Positions 43,324 to 53,181 are shown, counted from the stretch's first letter. The stretch: DNA of 54,294 nucleotides from CAZJLP01 sp964546955 (GCA_964546955.1 CAZJLP010000038.1:1-54294), one strand, 5' to 3'. Numbers and translations are program-made. The notes: generated by a model not told the origin, from the letters alone.

Positions 43324-46300
43324 ATGATTGTTTCTCCCCTTGGCCGGGCATCCCGGCTAGCCGCGGGCCTTTGCGCGCTCGCGCTTCTTCCTGCCGTTGC
43401 CGCGTTCGCCTGGACGTCATCAAAAGTCCAATACGATGTCTCCGGACGCCTCTTTTATCCCGCCGATGAGCAGGGCAACCGGATCCCCGATTTCAGTCAC
43501 GCGGGGTACAAAGGCGGCGGTGTGCCGCTGCCTACCGTACCCGTGGTTCTTACGATTTCGCCAGTGGACGGCGACGACACCGCGAGCATCCAGGCCGCGG
43601 TTGATGCGGTGGGCGCGATGCCGGTCTTGGCCGACGGTTACCGCGGCGCCGTGCTGCTGACCGCGGGTGTCTACGATGTCGCTGGAACCATCCGCATGAA
43701 CAAGAGCGGTGTGGTGCTCTCCGGCGTGGGTGATGGCGACGATCCCGCGAGCAACACGATCCTGCGACGTACTGGCACCTCGCAAGCTCATGTGATCAAG
43801 GCAGGCGGTGGCTCGGACGACTCTTTTCGCTCCGAAATCGCCGGCACCCGGCGCAACATCACGACGCAGCGAGTGCAGGTGGGGGCGCAAACGTTCACGG
43901 TGGACGATGCGACTCCGTATATGGTGGGCGACAATATCGTCGTGACTCATCCGTCCACGGCCGCGTGGATTGCGGCGGTCGAAAGCGGCGGCGTGACCGA
44001 CTCGAATAAGTGGACGCCCGGTTCGAAGGACATCCGCTACCATCGTTACATCACCGCGATCTCTGGGAATACGATCGCGATCGATGCGCCGATTTTCAAT
44101 CACCTGGATAGGGGCATTGCCCAGAGTTATATCTACAAGTACGACCGCACGGGGGTACAGACGAACTTCGGGATCGAGGACCTGCAGGTGGATATTGTGA
44201 CGGCCGGCCCCACTTCCGAAACGCATTGCGAGGACGCGATCGAATTCAACGAAGTGGAAGACAGCTGGATTCGCGACTGCACGATGAAACATTTTTGGCA
44301 CGCTGGCGTGCAGTTCGCGGGCTCCACGCGGTCCACGGCCGAGCGCTGCCGCGCAATCGATCCCCACTCGGTCATCACGGGGGGCCGACGCTACAACTTC
44401 GCGACCTATCACTCGCAGCTCATTCTTTTCCGGGACTGCTTCGCCAACGAGGCCCGCCATGGCTTTGTGGCCAATGGTACCCAGGTCGATTCCGGCAACG
44501 TGGTTCTGAACAGCACGCTCGATCGCAATCGGACGTTCTCGGAGGGTCACCGCCACTGGTCGACCGGACTCCTTTTCGACAATCTCAAGGCGACCAATCG
44601 CGTGAGTTCCGATACCTGGGGATTCTACAATCGCGGCAATTTTGGCACCGGCCATGGGTGGGCCGTGGCGCACGGAGTGATCTGGAATTGCGACGCCTCC
44701 GGCGGCAAAACCCTGGTTCAGCAGCCGCCGACCGCGCAGAACTACGCGATCGGCTGTTTCGGCAACGTATCCGTCAGCGGGCCTTTCGCCGGTCTTCCCG
44801 GATATCGCGAGGGCACCAATACCCCCGGCTTGCAGCCGCAGTCATTGTATCTGGAGCAGCTTTCCCAGCGGCAAACGATGCCGGCGGCTCCCGACCTTGC
44901 CGCCCCCAGCGCTCCAACCCTGTCCTCCGGCGCGATCGGCGGAACATCGGTGGCGTTGTCCTGGACTGCGGCGATGGATAATGTCGGTGTCGTCGGCTAC
45001 GACGTCTTTCATGGCACCACGTTCCTCGGGTTTACGTCTGGCACGTCGTTCAACGCGATCAACCTGGAGAGCAGCACGACCTACGCATTCTCCGTGTACG
45101 CGAAAGATGCCGCCGGCAATGCGGCGCAATCGAATGTCGTGAGCGCGACGACGACCGGCGTGCCCGTCACTCCTCCCAGCCGCTTCGAGGCGGAGGACTT
45201 GGTGTGGGTGGCCTCGGGCGCGAACGCCTCGATCGCCAACGAGACCTTTGCGAGCGGCGGTCAGTTCGCCAGCAATTTCAAATACGTTTCGTTCGGGGCC
45301 GACGGCGTGCCGCCGCCTCCGAATGGCGAGTTCATCGATTTCACTATCCCTGAAATCCCGGCTGGCACGTACAATCTGCTGATGCGATTCAAGAGCCACC
45401 CAGCCAACCGCGGCATCCTCCGGCTCTCGGTGGACGGCGTCGATCTGGGGAACACGGTGAACGAGCGTTCGTCGCCCGCCACCTTCCGCGAAGTCGATTT
45501 TGGCGTGGTCCGCTTCCCCACCGCGGGAACGCACGTCGTTCGCCTGAGCGTGACCGGCAAGGACTCCACGTCGACGGCCTTCACGCTCACCGCCGACGTG
45601 TTCACGTTCCGCCCGGACACGAAGGCTCCGGTCGTCGCGGCGCTGGCCGACGTCACGATCGAGGCCACCGGCCCGGATGGAGCCGTCGCCACTTTCACCG
45701 GCACGGCGACGGATGACAAGGATGGCGCGGTCCCCGTGACCTTTACGCCCGCTTCGGGCAGCGTCTTCGCGCTTGGCACAACCATCGTGGTCGGCACGGC
45801 GATGGATTTTGCCGGCAACCTCGGCACGAATTCCTTCGAGGTAAACGTCCTCGACACCACGGCTCCGACGCTCTCGCTGCCCGCCAGTCAGATCATCGAG
45901 GCGACGGGCCCCGATGGCGCGGTCGCGCAGTTCGCGGCCACCGCGAGCGATATCGTCGACACGGAGGTGGCGGTCGCGTTCAGCCACAGCACCGGGGCGT
46001 TCTTCCCCTTGGGCACGACGGTCGTGACCGCGACCGCCGCCGACGAGACGGAGAATATTGCCACCGGCACGTTTAGTATCACCGTCGTAGATACCACGGC
46101 TCCCGCCATCCCGAGCCTGCCCGACCTGACGATTGAGGCGGCGAACGCTCAGGGAGCGATCGCCACTTATGGCGCCACCGCCGCAGATGCAGTCTCCGGC
46201 TCCATTCCCGTGTCGTTCGACATTCCGTCGGGAAGCGTATTCGCGATCGGCGCGACCCTCGTCACCGGAACGGTCCAGGATGCCGCGGGCAATGTGTCCA

Positions 46301-46683
46301 ATGGGTCGTTCATCGTGACCGTGCGCGACACCACCGCACCTGTCATCACCGGTTTGAAGCCGTCGAAAACCGAGTTGTGGTCGCCCAACCACAAGATGGT
46401 GCCGATCACGATCACCGGCGTCGCGACGGACGCGGTCGATTCGGAGCCGACGCTCCGCATCGTGTCCGTCACCAGCGACGAACCGGTCAACGAACCCGGT
46501 TCCTGCCAGCCAGAGGTGGACTGGGAGATCACCGGCGCTCTGACCCTGAACCTGCGCGCGGAGCGTCTCGGCAACGGAGATGGCCGCGTCTACACGATCA
46601 CGGTGGAGAGCAGGGATTCGTTCGGCAACGCGACCACCCAGACGGTGACCGTCAAAGTCCCGAAAAGCCGCGGCCGCCGGTAA
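43324..46683 (+). CDS. Secreted beta-helix protein with FN3, carbohydrate-binding-like and HYR repeats
   Basis: A 1119-residue exported multidomain protein. The signal peptide is MIVSPLGRASRLAAGLCALA, cleaved near AAFA. Residues about 75-515 are a right-handed beta-helix of the pectate-lyase-like superfamily: DDTASIQAAVDAVGAMP, GAVLLTAGVYDVAGTIRMNK, CEDAIEFNEVEDSWIRDCTMKHFW. This suggests a polysaccharide lyase or a GH28-like hydrolase, but no catalytic set is certain. FN3 follows at about 524-612, a carbohydrate-binding-type sandwich at about 620-760 (FEAEDLVWVAS), three HYR repeats starting about 765, 844 and 923, and a final Ig-like domain from about 1002 (ELWSPNHKMVPI). It is probably cell-surface or released. 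A strong terminator follows. Confidence 0.85.
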   Translation: MIVSPLGRASRLAAGLCALALLPAVAAFAWTSSKVQYDVSGRLFYPADEQGNRIPDFSHAGYKGGGVPLPTVPVVLTISPVDGDDTASIQAAVDAVGAMPVLADGYRGAVLLTAGVYDVAGTIRMNKSGVVLSGVGDGDDPASNTILRRTGTSQAHVIKAGGGSDDSFRSEIAGTRRNITTQRVQVGAQTFTVDDATPYMVGDNIVVTHPSTAAWIAAVESGGVTDSNKWTPGSKDIRYHRYITAISGNTIAIDAPIFNHLDRGIAQSYIYKYDRTGVQTNFGIEDLQVDIVTAGPTSETHCEDAIEFNEVEDSWIRDCTMKHFWHAGVQFAGSTRSTAERCRAIDPHSVITGGRRYNFATYHSQLILFRDCFANEARHGFVANGTQVDSGNVVLNSTLDRNRTFSEGHRHWSTGLLFDNLKATNRVSSDTWGFYNRGNFGTGHGWAVAHGVIWNCDASGGKTLVQQPPTAQNYAIGCFGNVSVSGPFAGLPGYREGTNTPGLQPQSLYLEQLSQRQTMPAAPDLAAPSAPTLSSGAIGGTSVALSWTAAMDNVGVVGYDVFHGTTFLGFTSGTSFNAINLESSTTYAFSVYAKDAAGNAAQSNVVSATTTGVPVTPPSRFEAEDLVWVASGANASIANETFASGGQFASNFKYVSFGADGVPPPPNGEFIDFTIPEIPAGTYNLLMRFKSHPANRGILRLSVDGVDLGNTVNERSSPATFREVDFGVVRFPTAGTHVVRLSVTGKDSTSTAFTLTADVFTFRPDTKAPVVAALADVTIEATGPDGAVATFTGTATDDKDGAVPVTFTPASGSVFALGTTIVVGTAMDFAGNLGTNSFEVNVLDTTAPTLSLPASQIIEATGPDGAVAQFAATASDIVDTEVAVAFSHSTGAFFPLGTTVVTATAADETENIATGTFSITVVDTTAPAIPSLPDLTIEAANAQGAIATYGATAADAVSGSIPVSFDIPSGSVFAIGATLVTGTVQDAAGNVSNGSFIVTVRDTTAPVITGLKPSKTELWSPNHKMVPITITGVATDAVDSEPTLRIVSVTSDEPVNEPGSCQPEVDWEITGALTLNLRAERLGNGDGRVYTITVESRDSFGNATTQTVTVKVPKSRGRR

Positions 46684-46705
46684 ATCCAGCCGCTTCCTTC
46701 AAACA

Positions 46706-46737
46706 AAAGGCCCGCTCCGAGAGCGGGCCTTTTTTTC
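46706..46737. terminator. Bidirectional terminator between the beta-helix and alcohol dehydrogenase genes
   Basis: AAAGGCCCGCTC / GAGCGGGCCTTT 12-base stem, 3-base loop, T7 on the plus strand and TTTTGTTT on the minus strand; it lies between convergent stops at 46683 and 46774. Confidence 0.93.
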
Positions 46738-46773
46738 TGTGGAGAAAGCGTTGTTCCGCCTAGATAGATCTGC

Positions 46774-47949
46774 TCAGGGCTTCAGGACCACTTTGATACA
46801 TTCGTCCTGTTTGTCGCAGAACATTTCGTACGCTTCCGGCGCCCGGTCCAGCGGGAGCCGATGAGTGATAATGAAAGTAGGGTCGATCTCCCCAGTTTGA
46901 ATTCGTTCGAGCAACGGTTCCATGTAGCGCTGCACGTGCGTCTGGCCGGTCTTGAGGGTAAGGGCCTTGTTCATGATGGCTCCCAGCGGCAGTTTGTCGC
47001 CGAGACCGCCGTATGCGCCCGCGATGGACACGTGGCCTCCCTTGCGACACGCCCGGATGGCTTCGCGCAGCGCGATGGGGCGTTCGGTCTCCAGCATCAT
47101 CGATTGTTTTGCCCGATCGTAGGCGTACTCCAGCAGCGACGCACCATGGGCTTCGAGTCCAACCGCGTCGATGCAGCCGTCAGGACCGCGCCCGCCCGTC
47201 ATATCCATGAGGGTGTCATACACGCCATCCACCTTCTCGTAGTTGACGACCTCCGCCCCGGCCTCTTGTTGAGCCATGCGCAGCCGCTCCGGAAAGCGAT
47301 CGATCGCGATCACCCGTTCGGCGCCCAGCAGATAGGCGCATTTGATCGCAAATTGGCCGACGGGCCCGCAGCCCCAGACGGCGACGGTGTCGCCCGGCTC
47401 GATCTCGCAGTTCTCGGCCGCCATCCATCCGGTGGGGAGAACGTCGGATAGGAAAAGCACCTGATCGTCCGTGAGACCCTCCGGCACCTTGATGTGGTCC
47501 GTATCGGCATAGGGGACGCGCGCGTACTCGGCCTGCCCGCCGGCGTAGCCGCCCATCAAATGGGAGTAGCCATAGATGCCTGAAGGCGAGTGGCCAAACA
47601 TCTGTTCGGCCAGGAGTGAATTCGGGTTGGAGTTGTCGCAAAGGGAGAACAGCGACTGGCTGCAAAAATGGCAGCAGCCGCACGCGATCGGGAAAGGAAC
47701 CACGATGCGGTCGCCGACCGCTAACTTTTTGACGGCCGATCCAACCTCGACCACTTCGCCCATAAACTCGTGTCCCACGATGTCGCCTTTCTCCATTGTC
47801 GGAATGAAGGCGTTGTAGAGGTGCAGATCGGAGCCGCAGATCGCGGTGGACGTGATGCGGACGATCGCGTCTCGCGGATTCAGGATCTGGGGATCCGGGA
47901 CGTTGATGACGCGCATATCGCGTTTTCCAAACCAGCAGTTTGCTTTCAT
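46774..47949 (-). CDS. Zinc-dependent alcohol dehydrogenase
   Basis: A 391-residue medium-chain dehydrogenase. The catalytic zinc is held by Cys38 (TAICGSDLHLYN) and His60-Glu61 (GHEFMGEVVEVG); the structural zinc by the Cys90-Cys104 cluster (CGCCHFCSQSLFSLC). The NAD-binding Rossmann motif is VAVWGCGPVGQFA, followed by VIAIDRFPERLRMA. The longer-than-usual insert and GCIDAVGLEAHG resemble glutathione-independent formaldehyde dehydrogenases, but the substrate is not certain. It lies 33 bases downstream of the SRPBCC membrane gene on the same strand; this pairing recurs in soil bacteria and may relate to general stress. Confidence 0.93.
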   Translation of the reverse strand: MKANCWFGKRDMRVINVPDPQILNPRDAIVRITSTAICGSDLHLYNAFIPTMEKGDIVGHEFMGEVVEVGSAVKKLAVGDRIVVPFPIACGCCHFCSQSLFSLCDNSNPNSLLAEQMFGHSPSGIYGYSHLMGGYAGGQAEYARVPYADTDHIKVPEGLTDDQVLFLSDVLPTGWMAAENCEIEPGDTVAVWGCGPVGQFAIKCAYLLGAERVIAIDRFPERLRMAQQEAGAEVVNYEKVDGVYDTLMDMTGGRGPDGCIDAVGLEAHGASLLEYAYDRAKQSMMLETERPIALREAIRACRKGGHVSIAGAYGGLGDKLPLGAIMNKALTLKTGQTHVQRYMEPLLERIQTGEIDPTFIITHRLPLDRAPEAYEMFCDKQDECIKVVLKP

Positions 47950-47982
47950 GATGCGGTGGTGGCCTAAGATTCGGTGGGGTGA

Positions 47983-48909
47983 TTATGCGCGCAGGAAGTC
48001 GTCGAAGCGCGCGGACGTGCTGCTGGAGCGACCGGCGGGCTGGCCTTCAGTCCGGGAGATTTCGCCCGTTTCGAGCAGATTCTTCACGCGAAACAGGTCC
48101 ATGGGGATTTGTTTTTCGGGAGCCTCGCCGAAGAGTTTGGCGACGCTGGAGCCGAGTTTGCCTCCGGGGGGGTCGTATTTGAGATCGACGCGCACCACCG
48201 TCCCGCGATTGCCGGTGGCCGGCTCGAATGTGACCGCGCCCACATTGCGCACGGTCGAACCCGGCAGCGACCGCCACACGATGAGTTCGTTGACGCGTTC
48301 CTCCACGATTTCCGCATCCCAGGACACCTCGGTTCCGGCGGGACCCTTCGCGACCCAATGCGACACGCCGTCTTCGCGCACGGTCACGGACTGAAGGTGA
48401 TTCATGAAGCGCGGCAGATTCTCAAAATTTCGCCAAAAGGCGTAGACCTCTTCCTGAGGGCGATTGATCGTGATCGCTTTTCGCACGGACGTGGCCGCCT
48501 CCGACGGTTCCCCCGGCAGGCGACCGACGCCATCGCGCTCGCGCAGATTCGCCGTGTCTTCTTTTGACTGCCCGACGGTCGCGAGCAAGTCGAGTGCCGC
48601 CACCCCTGCGACGGCTGCCATGGCGCCGATCACCCGGCGGCGATCGTTGCGGTGGGAGCGCAACGCTGAGCTCAAGAGGCCGAGATCGAGGGCGTCTCCC
48701 GCCACGCGAGACCACAACCAAGCGCCCGGCCGGCGTCCGCTCAGAATCCCCAGTCCCGAGGCGATTTCTCGTGCGCCCATCGTGCGCAGAACGTGTTGAT
48801 GATTGCTCAATCCAATGGTTTTGGCGACTCGCCGCGGGGAAATCAGCTCGGCGAGACCCAGGCCAATGCTGAACCAGCCCAATCCTTGTGACAGTTGTTT
48901 TGTGTTCAT
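47983..48909 (-). CDS. Membrane protein with DUF4267-like helices and SRPBCC domain
   Basis: A 308-residue protein. Residues about 5-120 hold several moderately hydrophobic helices (GLGWFSIGLGLAELISPRRVAKTIGL, REIASGLGILSGRRPGAWLWSRVAGD, VIGAMAAVAGVAALDLLA), resembling the small membrane domain often fused to SRPBCC. Residues about 140-285 are an SRPBCC ligand-binding domain: ITINRPQEEVYAFWRNFENLPRFM, WVAKGPAGTEVSWDAEIVEE, VRVDLKYDPPGGKLGSSVAKLFGE. A flexible tail follows. It is the first gene of a two-gene unit with the zinc dehydrogenase. The ligand is unknown. Confidence 0.85.
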   Translation of the reverse strand: MNTKQLSQGLGWFSIGLGLAELISPRRVAKTIGLSNHQHVLRTMGAREIASGLGILSGRRPGAWLWSRVAGDALDLGLLSSALRSHRNDRRRVIGAMAAVAGVAALDLLATVGQSKEDTANLRERDGVGRLPGEPSEAATSVRKAITINRPQEEVYAFWRNFENLPRFMNHLQSVTVREDGVSHWVAKGPAGTEVSWDAEIVEERVNELIVWRSLPGSTVRNVGAVTFEPATGNRGTVVRVDLKYDPPGGKLGSSVAKLFGEAPEKQIPMDLFRVKNLLETGEISRTEGQPAGRSSSTSARFDDFLRA

Positions 48910-49371
48910 ACGCCTAAAGAAATGTTGTCGTCACTATGCTCTGCCGGGGGCTGGGAAGAAATCAGGGGGCGGCCCCGATCCGCGGCGGCGCAGATAAGGG
49001 GCGTGGCCTCGGGCACGAGTGAGCGAGCGGCGCGGGGCGGTGGCCGGATGGGCTCGCTTCGAGCCGGGCTTGGCGTCGCGTATTCGTAGGTCGAATACGA
49101 AATTGGGCTAGTTTTTATGCCCCCACCGCGAGGCGGTTTTCCCGTGCAGCTGCGGACGAAAGAAAATCTGCAAGCAGATGGCGAAAAGCGGGCGAGCGTA
49201 ACTTGCGGAGCCGTGGATCGGCCATCTCTCGAATTTGCACGCGGTTGGCTGGTGAGCTTCCTGCATTAATAGCTACGGGGTAACCGGCGGTTCCCGGCTG
49301 CCGTCAAGAATATTACCTACCCTTTACACCTATGCCCTTGTGGGCCTCCCTCGTTCGCCTGAACTGAAATC
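48910..49371. other. Intergenic region between divergent genes, with a palindrome
   Basis: About 460 bases without a convincing gene. At 49079-49099 CGTATTCG-TAGGT-CGAATACG is a perfect 8-base inverted repeat; a short hairpin ACCGC-GAG-GCGGT followed by TTT lies near 49126. The region must hold promoters for both the SRPBCC unit and the DUF1800 unit; I cannot assign boxes firmly. Confidence 0.45.
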
Positions 49372-51462
49372 GTGTATTTATCCCCAAAGAAAGTCGCAGT
49401 TTTATTATTATCAGCCTGCGCACTCCTCGGCTTCGCCGAATTAGGAGTTCAATTCACCTCGGAGTCCACCGCGCCCGACCGGACGCCTGCTGGCAGCTCC
49501 TCGACGACGACAACTTCCGAGCAGCAGCTTGCTGCGCAGGCCTCGACCGCCTCGACGGCGGCTGAAGCCGCCGCAGCCGCCGCGCAGTCCGATCAGGCGA
49601 AAATGGCCGCCGCCCGCGAGGCGATTGAAGATCAAATTCTGGCCAAAGTGGATGGCACTGCTCCCGTCCCCGAAGTGCCAGCGGCGGTTGTGGTTCCGCA
49701 TACCACACTCACGGCCCGTCACCTCGCCTCCCGTTTCCTCGCACAGGCAACGTTTGGCGGTAACGAGACCATGATCGACGAACTCGTCGCTCTCAACGCG
49801 GACATCAACCTTGCGATCGACACGTGGATCACGAACGAAGCCGCAAAGCCGGCCACCCTGGTTTTGCCTCGGCTCCAGACCGCGCTTTCGCTCGGGCAAA
49901 TCACCTCGATCGAAATCAACAATCAGAGGCGAGCTCGCAACGAGCTCATGCTGAACACGGACCCGCTCCGCGTGCCCGACCAGCTCCGCCAGCGCGTGGC
50001 CTATGCTCTGAGTCAAATCTTGGTGATCTCGGATAACGATACGAACGTGGCGGACACGCCAGATGGCGGTTCGAGCAGTTATTACGACATGCTCATTCGG
50101 AACGCCTTGGGGAACTATCGCACGCTTCTGCGCGAGATGACCTTTCATCCAATGATGGGGCGATACCTGAGCCACTATCGCAACCGCAAGGAGAACATTG
50201 GAGCGGGCACACGCCCGGACGAGAACTTCGCCCGCGAGATCATGCAGCTGTTCACGATCGGATTGTATGATCTCAATATGGATGGCACGATCAGAATGAA
50301 CGGCACCGATCTGATCGAGTCCTACGCGGACAACGATATCACGGCGCTGGCTCGCGTTTTCACCGGCTGTACCGATGCCACGTCCAACAACGGCTCGGCC
50401 AACCAGCAGGATTTTCCGGGTCGTTTGGGTACCGACCCGTCGCAGTACATCACGCCGATGCGCATGTGGGGTCGCCAGCACGATTTTGCCGAGAAGAGGT
50501 TCTTCGTCGGCAAGGCGCACGCCCGCACTATACCGGCTAACTCGATCAGCACGGCAAGCCTGCCGGCCACCATCGACGCGGCGGCGGCGGCGGAAGTCGA
50601 TCAGGCGCTGGACATGCTCTTCAACCATCCGAACACCGCGCCCTTCGTCTCTCGGTTGCTCATCCAGCGGCTGGTGACGTCAAACCCCACGCCAGCCTAC
50701 ATTCAGCGGGTCGCGGACGTCTTCGCGAATAATGGGTCGGGCACGCGCGGCGACCTGCTCGCCGTGGTCAGAGCCATTCTCCGCGACAGCGAAGCTCGCG
50801 ACCCCGGCCAGTTGGCCGCGCGAGCCGTGCACGGCAAGCTGCGCGAGCCTTTCCTCCGGGTGACGCAGATCATGCGGGCTTTCAATGTCCAGGTGATCGC
50901 CGCGCCGAGCGCTTCCAACGCGCCGTTCTTTTGGGACACAAGTTTCAACTCCGGCATCATGGGCATGTATCCGATGAGTTCGCCCTCGGTGTTCAACTTC
51001 TTCTCGCCCGATTTCGAGCCGCCTGGGGTGCTGGGCAATGCCAACTGGGTTGGACCGGAGTTCCAAATCCTCAATCCGGTTTTCGGCATTAATATGCCGA
51101 ATACGGTCCGCAGCATGATCGAAAGCGGCGGCACCACGCCGAATTGGACTTCTTCCCAGGTGCAGTTCCTGCCGACCACCAACGGGACCCGTCGCGGGAT
51201 GGATTATGTCCTGGGACTCGCGACCAATCCGCAGGCGCTCCTCGATCATCTGGACCTGCTGTTGACCCATGGTCAGCTCAGCCGTGCTCCGGCCAGCTCA
51301 ACGGGCGCGACGGCCGGGGGCTCGTATGATGCGATCCTCACCGCGCTCAATCGCGTCAACACGACGAGCGCCGGTTCAGCGGCGGGGGCGGTCGCGCGCG
51401 AGCGGGTGCGAACGGCATTCTACCTCGTGACCATCTCCCCGGACTTCTGCATCGAAAAATAA
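49372..51462 (+). CDS. DUF1800 family exported protein
   Basis: A 696-residue protein started by GTG. An N-terminal export helix (VAVLLLSACALLGFAEL) is followed by a Thr/Ser- and Ala-rich helical spacer (about 40-95). From about 115 it matches DUF1800: LASRFLAQATFGGN, LRQRVAYALSQILVIS, REMTFHPMMGRYLSHY, ENFAREIMQLFTIGLYDLN, and a late SPSVFNFFSPDFEPPG. The family is widespread in Verrucomicrobia and Planctomycetes, nearly always paired with DUF1501, and is thought to be envelope-associated; its reaction is unknown. It lies 13 bases upstream of the DUF1501 gene, so the pair is an operon. Confidence 0.93.
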   Translation: MYLSPKKVAVLLLSACALLGFAELGVQFTSESTAPDRTPAGSSSTTTTSEQQLAAQASTASTAAEAAAAAAQSDQAKMAAAREAIEDQILAKVDGTAPVPEVPAAVVVPHTTLTARHLASRFLAQATFGGNETMIDELVALNADINLAIDTWITNEAAKPATLVLPRLQTALSLGQITSIEINNQRRARNELMLNTDPLRVPDQLRQRVAYALSQILVISDNDTNVADTPDGGSSSYYDMLIRNALGNYRTLLREMTFHPMMGRYLSHYRNRKENIGAGTRPDENFAREIMQLFTIGLYDLNMDGTIRMNGTDLIESYADNDITALARVFTGCTDATSNNGSANQQDFPGRLGTDPSQYITPMRMWGRQHDFAEKRFFVGKAHARTIPANSISTASLPATIDAAAAAEVDQALDMLFNHPNTAPFVSRLLIQRLVTSNPTPAYIQRVADVFANNGSGTRGDLLAVVRAILRDSEARDPGQLAARAVHGKLREPFLRVTQIMRAFNVQVIAAPSASNAPFFWDTSFNSGIMGMYPMSSPSVFNFFSPDFEPPGVLGNANWVGPEFQILNPVFGINMPNTVRSMIESGGTTPNWTSSQVQFLPTTNGTRRGMDYVLGLATNPQALLDHLDLLLTHGQLSRAPASSTGATAGGSYDAILTALNRVNTTSAGSAAGAVARERVRTAFYLVTISPDFCIEK

Positions 51463-51475
51463 ACCGCGGCCTCCC

Positions 51476-53158
51476 ATGAACGACGATTCTTCAAAAAATA
51501 TCTCACGCCGCGAATTTATTGGCCAGGCCAACTGTGCCGGCATAGGCGCGGCTTCGCTCTTCTCCACTCTCCTGACGCTGCGTTTGGCGAATTCCGTCGC
51601 CGCGCAGACAACGCCAGGCGACTACAAGGCGCTCGTGTGCCTTTTCATGAACGGCGGCAACGATTCGTACAACATGCTGGTTCCGACCACGCAGAATGAG
51701 TACAACGCGTATGCCACGATCCGAGCAAACCTGGCGTTGCCGCGAGATTCGCTGCTGCATATCTCGCCGGCGAACCTAAACGGCCGCACTCTCGGTGTTC
51801 ATCCCTCGATGCCGGAAGTCCGCGACCTCTTCAACGCGGGCAACCTGGCGTTCGTGTCGAACATCGGCTCTCTCATCCGCCCGACGACACGCGCGGACTA
51901 CACGGCGAACCGGTTTCGTCCCGTTTCGCTCTACTCTCACAGCGATCAGATCAAGCAGTGGCAGACGTGCATACCTGACAAGCGCACCGCTCAGGGCTGG
52001 GGTGGACGCGCGGCTGACATCATCAACTCGCTCAACGCGCCCAGCTTGGTGTCCATGAACATCTCGCTGGCCGGTCAGAATATCTTTCTGAGCGGACAAA
52101 ATGCGCTGCCCTATACGGTCAGCAGCAACGGCGCGACGCAGCTCCTCGGCTACGATCGCACCGCCACCCAGACGAGCGGCGCGATGAATTGGCTGCGCAC
52201 AGCGGCGGTCGATAGCATGCTCGCCGCGGATTATCGCAGCCTGTTCGAACAGTCGTACGCGAAATCCACGAAAGACTCGATCGATACGTTCTTCGAGTTC
52301 ACCAACATGATCAACGGGATCAATACAACGTTCCCGGTGCCGAACAATCCGGCTCCCCTCACGGGCGCCAACAGCCTCGCGCAAAATCTGCGCATGGTCG
52401 CGCGGGTTGCAGCCGGTGGCAAGCGAGCCGGTCTGAGACGCCAGGTGTTCTTCGTGCAGATCGGCGGCTGGGACCATCACGACGAGGTGATCAACAATCA
52501 ACAACGCATGCTGGCGCAGGTGAGCCAGGCGGTGAACGCGTTCTGGCAGTGGCTCGGCGAACTCGGCCTGCGCAACGAGGTCACACTGTTCTCGGCCTCG
52601 GACTTCGGCCGCACCTTGTCCTCCAACGGCAACGGTTCCGATCACGCCTGGGGCGGCAATCAGTTTGTCCTCGGCGGCGCAGTCGCCGGTGGACGAATCG
52701 CCGGCAATGTGGATCAGGGTTATTATCCCGACTTCACGGCGCTGCGGGGGACGAATAACCAGCCCACGACCACCAGCATCGATGTCGGCCAGGGACGTTT
52801 GATCCCTGGCGTCGCCGTGGATGAAATGGCCCGCGACCTCCTCAAGTGGTTCGGCATTACTTCGCCCACCGATTTGGATTACGTGCTGCCCGCGTTCAGT
52901 TCGCGTTTCGCCGGACGTCCAGAGCTCGGTCTCATCGGTCCCGGCTTTCCTGCGACGTCGCCCACGCCGACGCCAACCCCGACCCCGACCCCTACCCCGA
53001 CCCCGACACCGGCGCCGGCCACCGGAGGCAGCAGTGGCGGCGGCGGATCGATTGGCGCGATCACTGCGGGTGCGGCTAGCGCTGCCCTGATTCTGAAGAA
53101 AATCGCGGATCGAAAGCGTCGTCTCCAGAAGGAGCGAGAGAGCGGCGGCGCGACTTAG
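51476..53158 (+). CDS. DUF1501 family Tat-exported protein with proline-threonine stalk
   Basis: A 560-residue protein of the sulfatase/alkaline-phosphatase-like DUF1501 family. The start shows a Tat-type motif (ISRREFIGQANCAG) and a hydrophobic stretch. Family segments are ALVCLFMNGGNDSYNMLVP, LYSHSDQIKQWQT, RQVFFVQIGGWDHHDEV and TLFSASDFGRTLSSNGNGSDHAWGG, whose Asp/His residues are likely metal ligands. The tail is unusual: eight or so PT dipeptides (about 496-514), a Gly/Ser run, a weakly hydrophobic segment (IGAITAGAASAALIL) and a very basic end (KKIADRKRRLQK). This resembles a surface stalk plus membrane anchor, like a sorting tail. It partners the DUF1800 protein. Confidence 0.92.
   Translation: MNDDSSKNISRREFIGQANCAGIGAASLFSTLLTLRLANSVAAQTTPGDYKALVCLFMNGGNDSYNMLVPTTQNEYNAYATIRANLALPRDSLLHISPANLNGRTLGVHPSMPEVRDLFNAGNLAFVSNIGSLIRPTTRADYTANRFRPVSLYSHSDQIKQWQTCIPDKRTAQGWGGRAADIINSLNAPSLVSMNISLAGQNIFLSGQNALPYTVSSNGATQLLGYDRTATQTSGAMNWLRTAAVDSMLAADYRSLFEQSYAKSTKDSIDTFFEFTNMINGINTTFPVPNNPAPLTGANSLAQNLRMVARVAAGGKRAGLRRQVFFVQIGGWDHHDEVINNQQRMLAQVSQAVNAFWQWLGELGLRNEVTLFSASDFGRTLSSNGNGSDHAWGGNQFVLGGAVAGGRIAGNVDQGYYPDFTALRGTNNQPTTTSIDVGQGRLIPGVAVDEMARDLLKWFGITSPTDLDYVLPAFSSRFAGRPELGLIGPGFPATSPTPTPTPTPTPTPTPTPAPATGGSSGGGGSIGAITAGAASAALILKKIADRKRRLQKERESGGAT
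52961..53016 (+). repeat. Hexanucleotide tandem repeat coding for Pro-Thr
   Basis: About nine imperfect CCGACC-type hexamers encode the PT stalk of the DUF1501 protein. Such tracts can change length by slippage, so stalk length may vary between strains. Confidence 0.85.
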
Positions 53159-53181
53159 GCCGCAGCGTGAAGTGACTCTTC

